Assembly (NCBI RefSeq): GCF_001278705.1
Contig: NZ_CP012600.1
Span: 806,190-870,189 of the forward strand
Direction: 5' to 3'
Source: Bacillus gobiensis
Lineage (GTDB): Bacteria > Bacillota > Bacilli > Bacillales > Bacillaceae
DNA length: 64,000 nt
The notes beneath the pieces were generated by a model. It had not been told where the DNA came from, did no database searches, and worked only from the letters and a program-made list of their open reading frames with translations. The position numbers and the translations under genes are program-made. Position 1 is the first letter of the stretch. The number at the start of each line of letters is the position of its first letter. Below are positions 63,232 to 64,000 of this stretch, piece after piece.

Positions 63232-64000
63232 TTATAAAACCTTTTTCTTCCCTTTGGCCGAATGAAGTGCGCTGTTTATATCGATTTCCTTGGCTTCCGC
63301 GCTGAATTTCGGCAGCTTGAAAAAATAGAAGACGAATACACAAAGTATGACAGTTGCCATACCGTAATAGATATAATCGATGTTTTGAATCACATGCGGA
63401 AATAATATAGCGATTAATCCGAGGGTCAAAGATTGGGCAAACATCGTCAAAGGATCCACCCATCCACTTACACGGCCCATTAATCGAGGGTGAACAATTT
63501 TAGGCATCCATCCTCCGATAGCGATGTTGATCGGTCCGATGCACATTCCGATTGTAAATACGGCTGCATAATAAATCGTCAGTTCGTTGGTATAGCCAAG
63601 CAAATAGATTAAGACAGAAGCTATAAAAATAGGGACTGACATTAAATGATAAGGCTTTACTTTTTTGCTAAGAATTGATCCGAGCAGGCTTCCCGCAAGC
63701 AAGCCTATTCCGAGAAAAATTGCAAAAAACGAAGCATGCGTTTCGTAATTGTCTGGTGACAGCTCATATTTCATTGTAAACATTGGAAGCACTGCGAATC
63801 CGCCGTTCACGAATCCAAAGACAAAGAATCCAAAAACCAGCGAGGCAAGCAGTTTATTTTTTAAAATATAGGTAAGCCCTTCTTTAAAATCCCGCATAGA
63901 GGATTTTAAGCTAATGCTTTTCCAATTTGCTTTCCCGTTCGGCAGTCTGGCCTCAACGGGGATTTTGCATGCTCTGATTAAAAGGCCGGACGAAATAAAG
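63232..64000 (-). CDS. ykuC: MFS transporter YkuC (5' end off window)
   Basis: C-terminal half of a major facilitator. The frame is open through the right edge, so the internal Met at 63897 is not the start. About six TM helices are visible, with the central cytoplasmic loop before RDFKEGLTYILKNKLLASLVFGFFVFG and the second-half A-like motif SKKVKPYHLM. About 256 residues are seen of an expected 430. Resembles B. subtilis YkuC, a macrolide-efflux-type MFS; its substrate is not established. Confidence 0.85.
   Translation of the reverse strand, partial: FISSGLLIRACKIPVEARLPNGKANWKSISLKSSMRDFKEGLTYILKNKLLASLVFGFFVFGFVNGGFAVLPMFTMKYELSPDNYETHASFFAIFLGIGLLAGSLLGSILSKKVKPYHLMSVPIFIASVLIYLLGYTNELTIYYAAVFTIGMCIGPINIAIGGWMPKIVHPRLMGRVSGWVDPLTMFAQSLTLGLIAILFPHVIQNIDYIYYGMATVILCVFVFYFFKLPKFSAEAKEIDINSALHSAKGKKKVL

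Noticed and set aside
1..64000. tRNA, rRNA, insertion sequences, prophage
   Set aside because: No rRNA blocks, tRNA-like TTCGANNCC contexts, transposase, integrase or phage structural genes seen.

Overview
The window reads as a chromosomal core segment from a spore-forming Bacillus, related to the Bacillus subtilis group but clearly diverged from it. Gene order follows the B. subtilis 168 chromosome from ispA to ykuC (mgtE, tnrA, ykoM, ligD-ku, ykoY, sigI-rsgI, sspD, ykrK, htpX, ktrD, ykrP, kinE, ogt, mtnK, mtnU, mtnE, kinD, motBA, clpE, ykvI, queCDEF, ykvS, ykvU, stoA, zosA, ykvY, ptsHI, ykwB, ykwC, ykwD, pbpH, kinA, patA, cheV, ykyB, ykuC). Strong AGGAGG-type ribosome binding sites, many GTG/TTG starts, a small acid-soluble spore protein, germination genes and three sporulation kinases all fit. 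I see no rRNA, tRNA, CRISPR array, insertion sequence or prophage. Family assignments come from remembered protein families and motifs; no search was run.

Layout. 1-4.6 kb: a cobalamin riboswitch reading out of the left edge, the intracellular protease isp, mgtE with an unusual leader RNA, and tnrA divergent from ykzB-ykoL around one TnrA box. 4.7-9 kb: a MarR regulator, the spore NHEJ pair ku-ligD, and a TerC-family Mn exporter behind a Mn riboswitch. 9-17.5 kb: sigI-rsgI, sspD, ykrK/htpX with a perfect palindrome between them, ktrD, a lipoprotein PBP (pbpC) and tiny spore-type genes. 17.5-29 kb: acyltransferase ykrP, kinE-ogt, a reduced methionine-salvage cluster (mtnK under a SAM riboswitch, mtnU, mtnE), a Spo0E-like peptide, kinD and motAB. 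29-37 kb: clpE with CtsR boxes, ykvI, a preQ1 riboswitch with queCDEF, a cold-shock gene and small genes. 37-43 kb: an orphan sigma factor divergent from a three-gene GerA-type germinant receptor (absent from this locus in B. subtilis), then ykvU and stoA. 43-52 kb: zosA with a PerR-like box, ykvY, ptsHI, a ykwB broken by an in-frame TGA, and a frameshifted GGDEF-EAL gene. 52-64 kb: SDR and ykwC, ykwD, pbpH, kinA, patA, an MFS protein, cheV, ykyB and partial ykuC.

Common themes are sporulation entry (KinA, KinD, KinE, a Spo0E-type phosphatase), spore maturation, repair and germination (StoA, YkvU, SspD, Ku/LigD, Ger receptor), envelope and heat stress (SigI/RsgI, HtpX, ClpE, PBPs), and metabolite-sensing leaders (cobalamin, Mn, SAM, preQ1). 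Relative to B. subtilis the locus lacks mtnA, mtnWXBD, mhqR, glcT-ptsG, splAB and mcpC.

The most novel-looking signals are: the mgtE leader, which has no M-box but carries a micro-ORF and two mutually exclusive hairpins around the Shine-Dalgarno; a structured RNA plus terminator upstream of ktrD; a 15-bp inverted repeat overlapping the Mn-riboswitch terminator; the orphan sigma factor beside the Ger operon, whose C subunit lacks the lipobox cysteine; and the TGA-split ykwB with a possible restart site.
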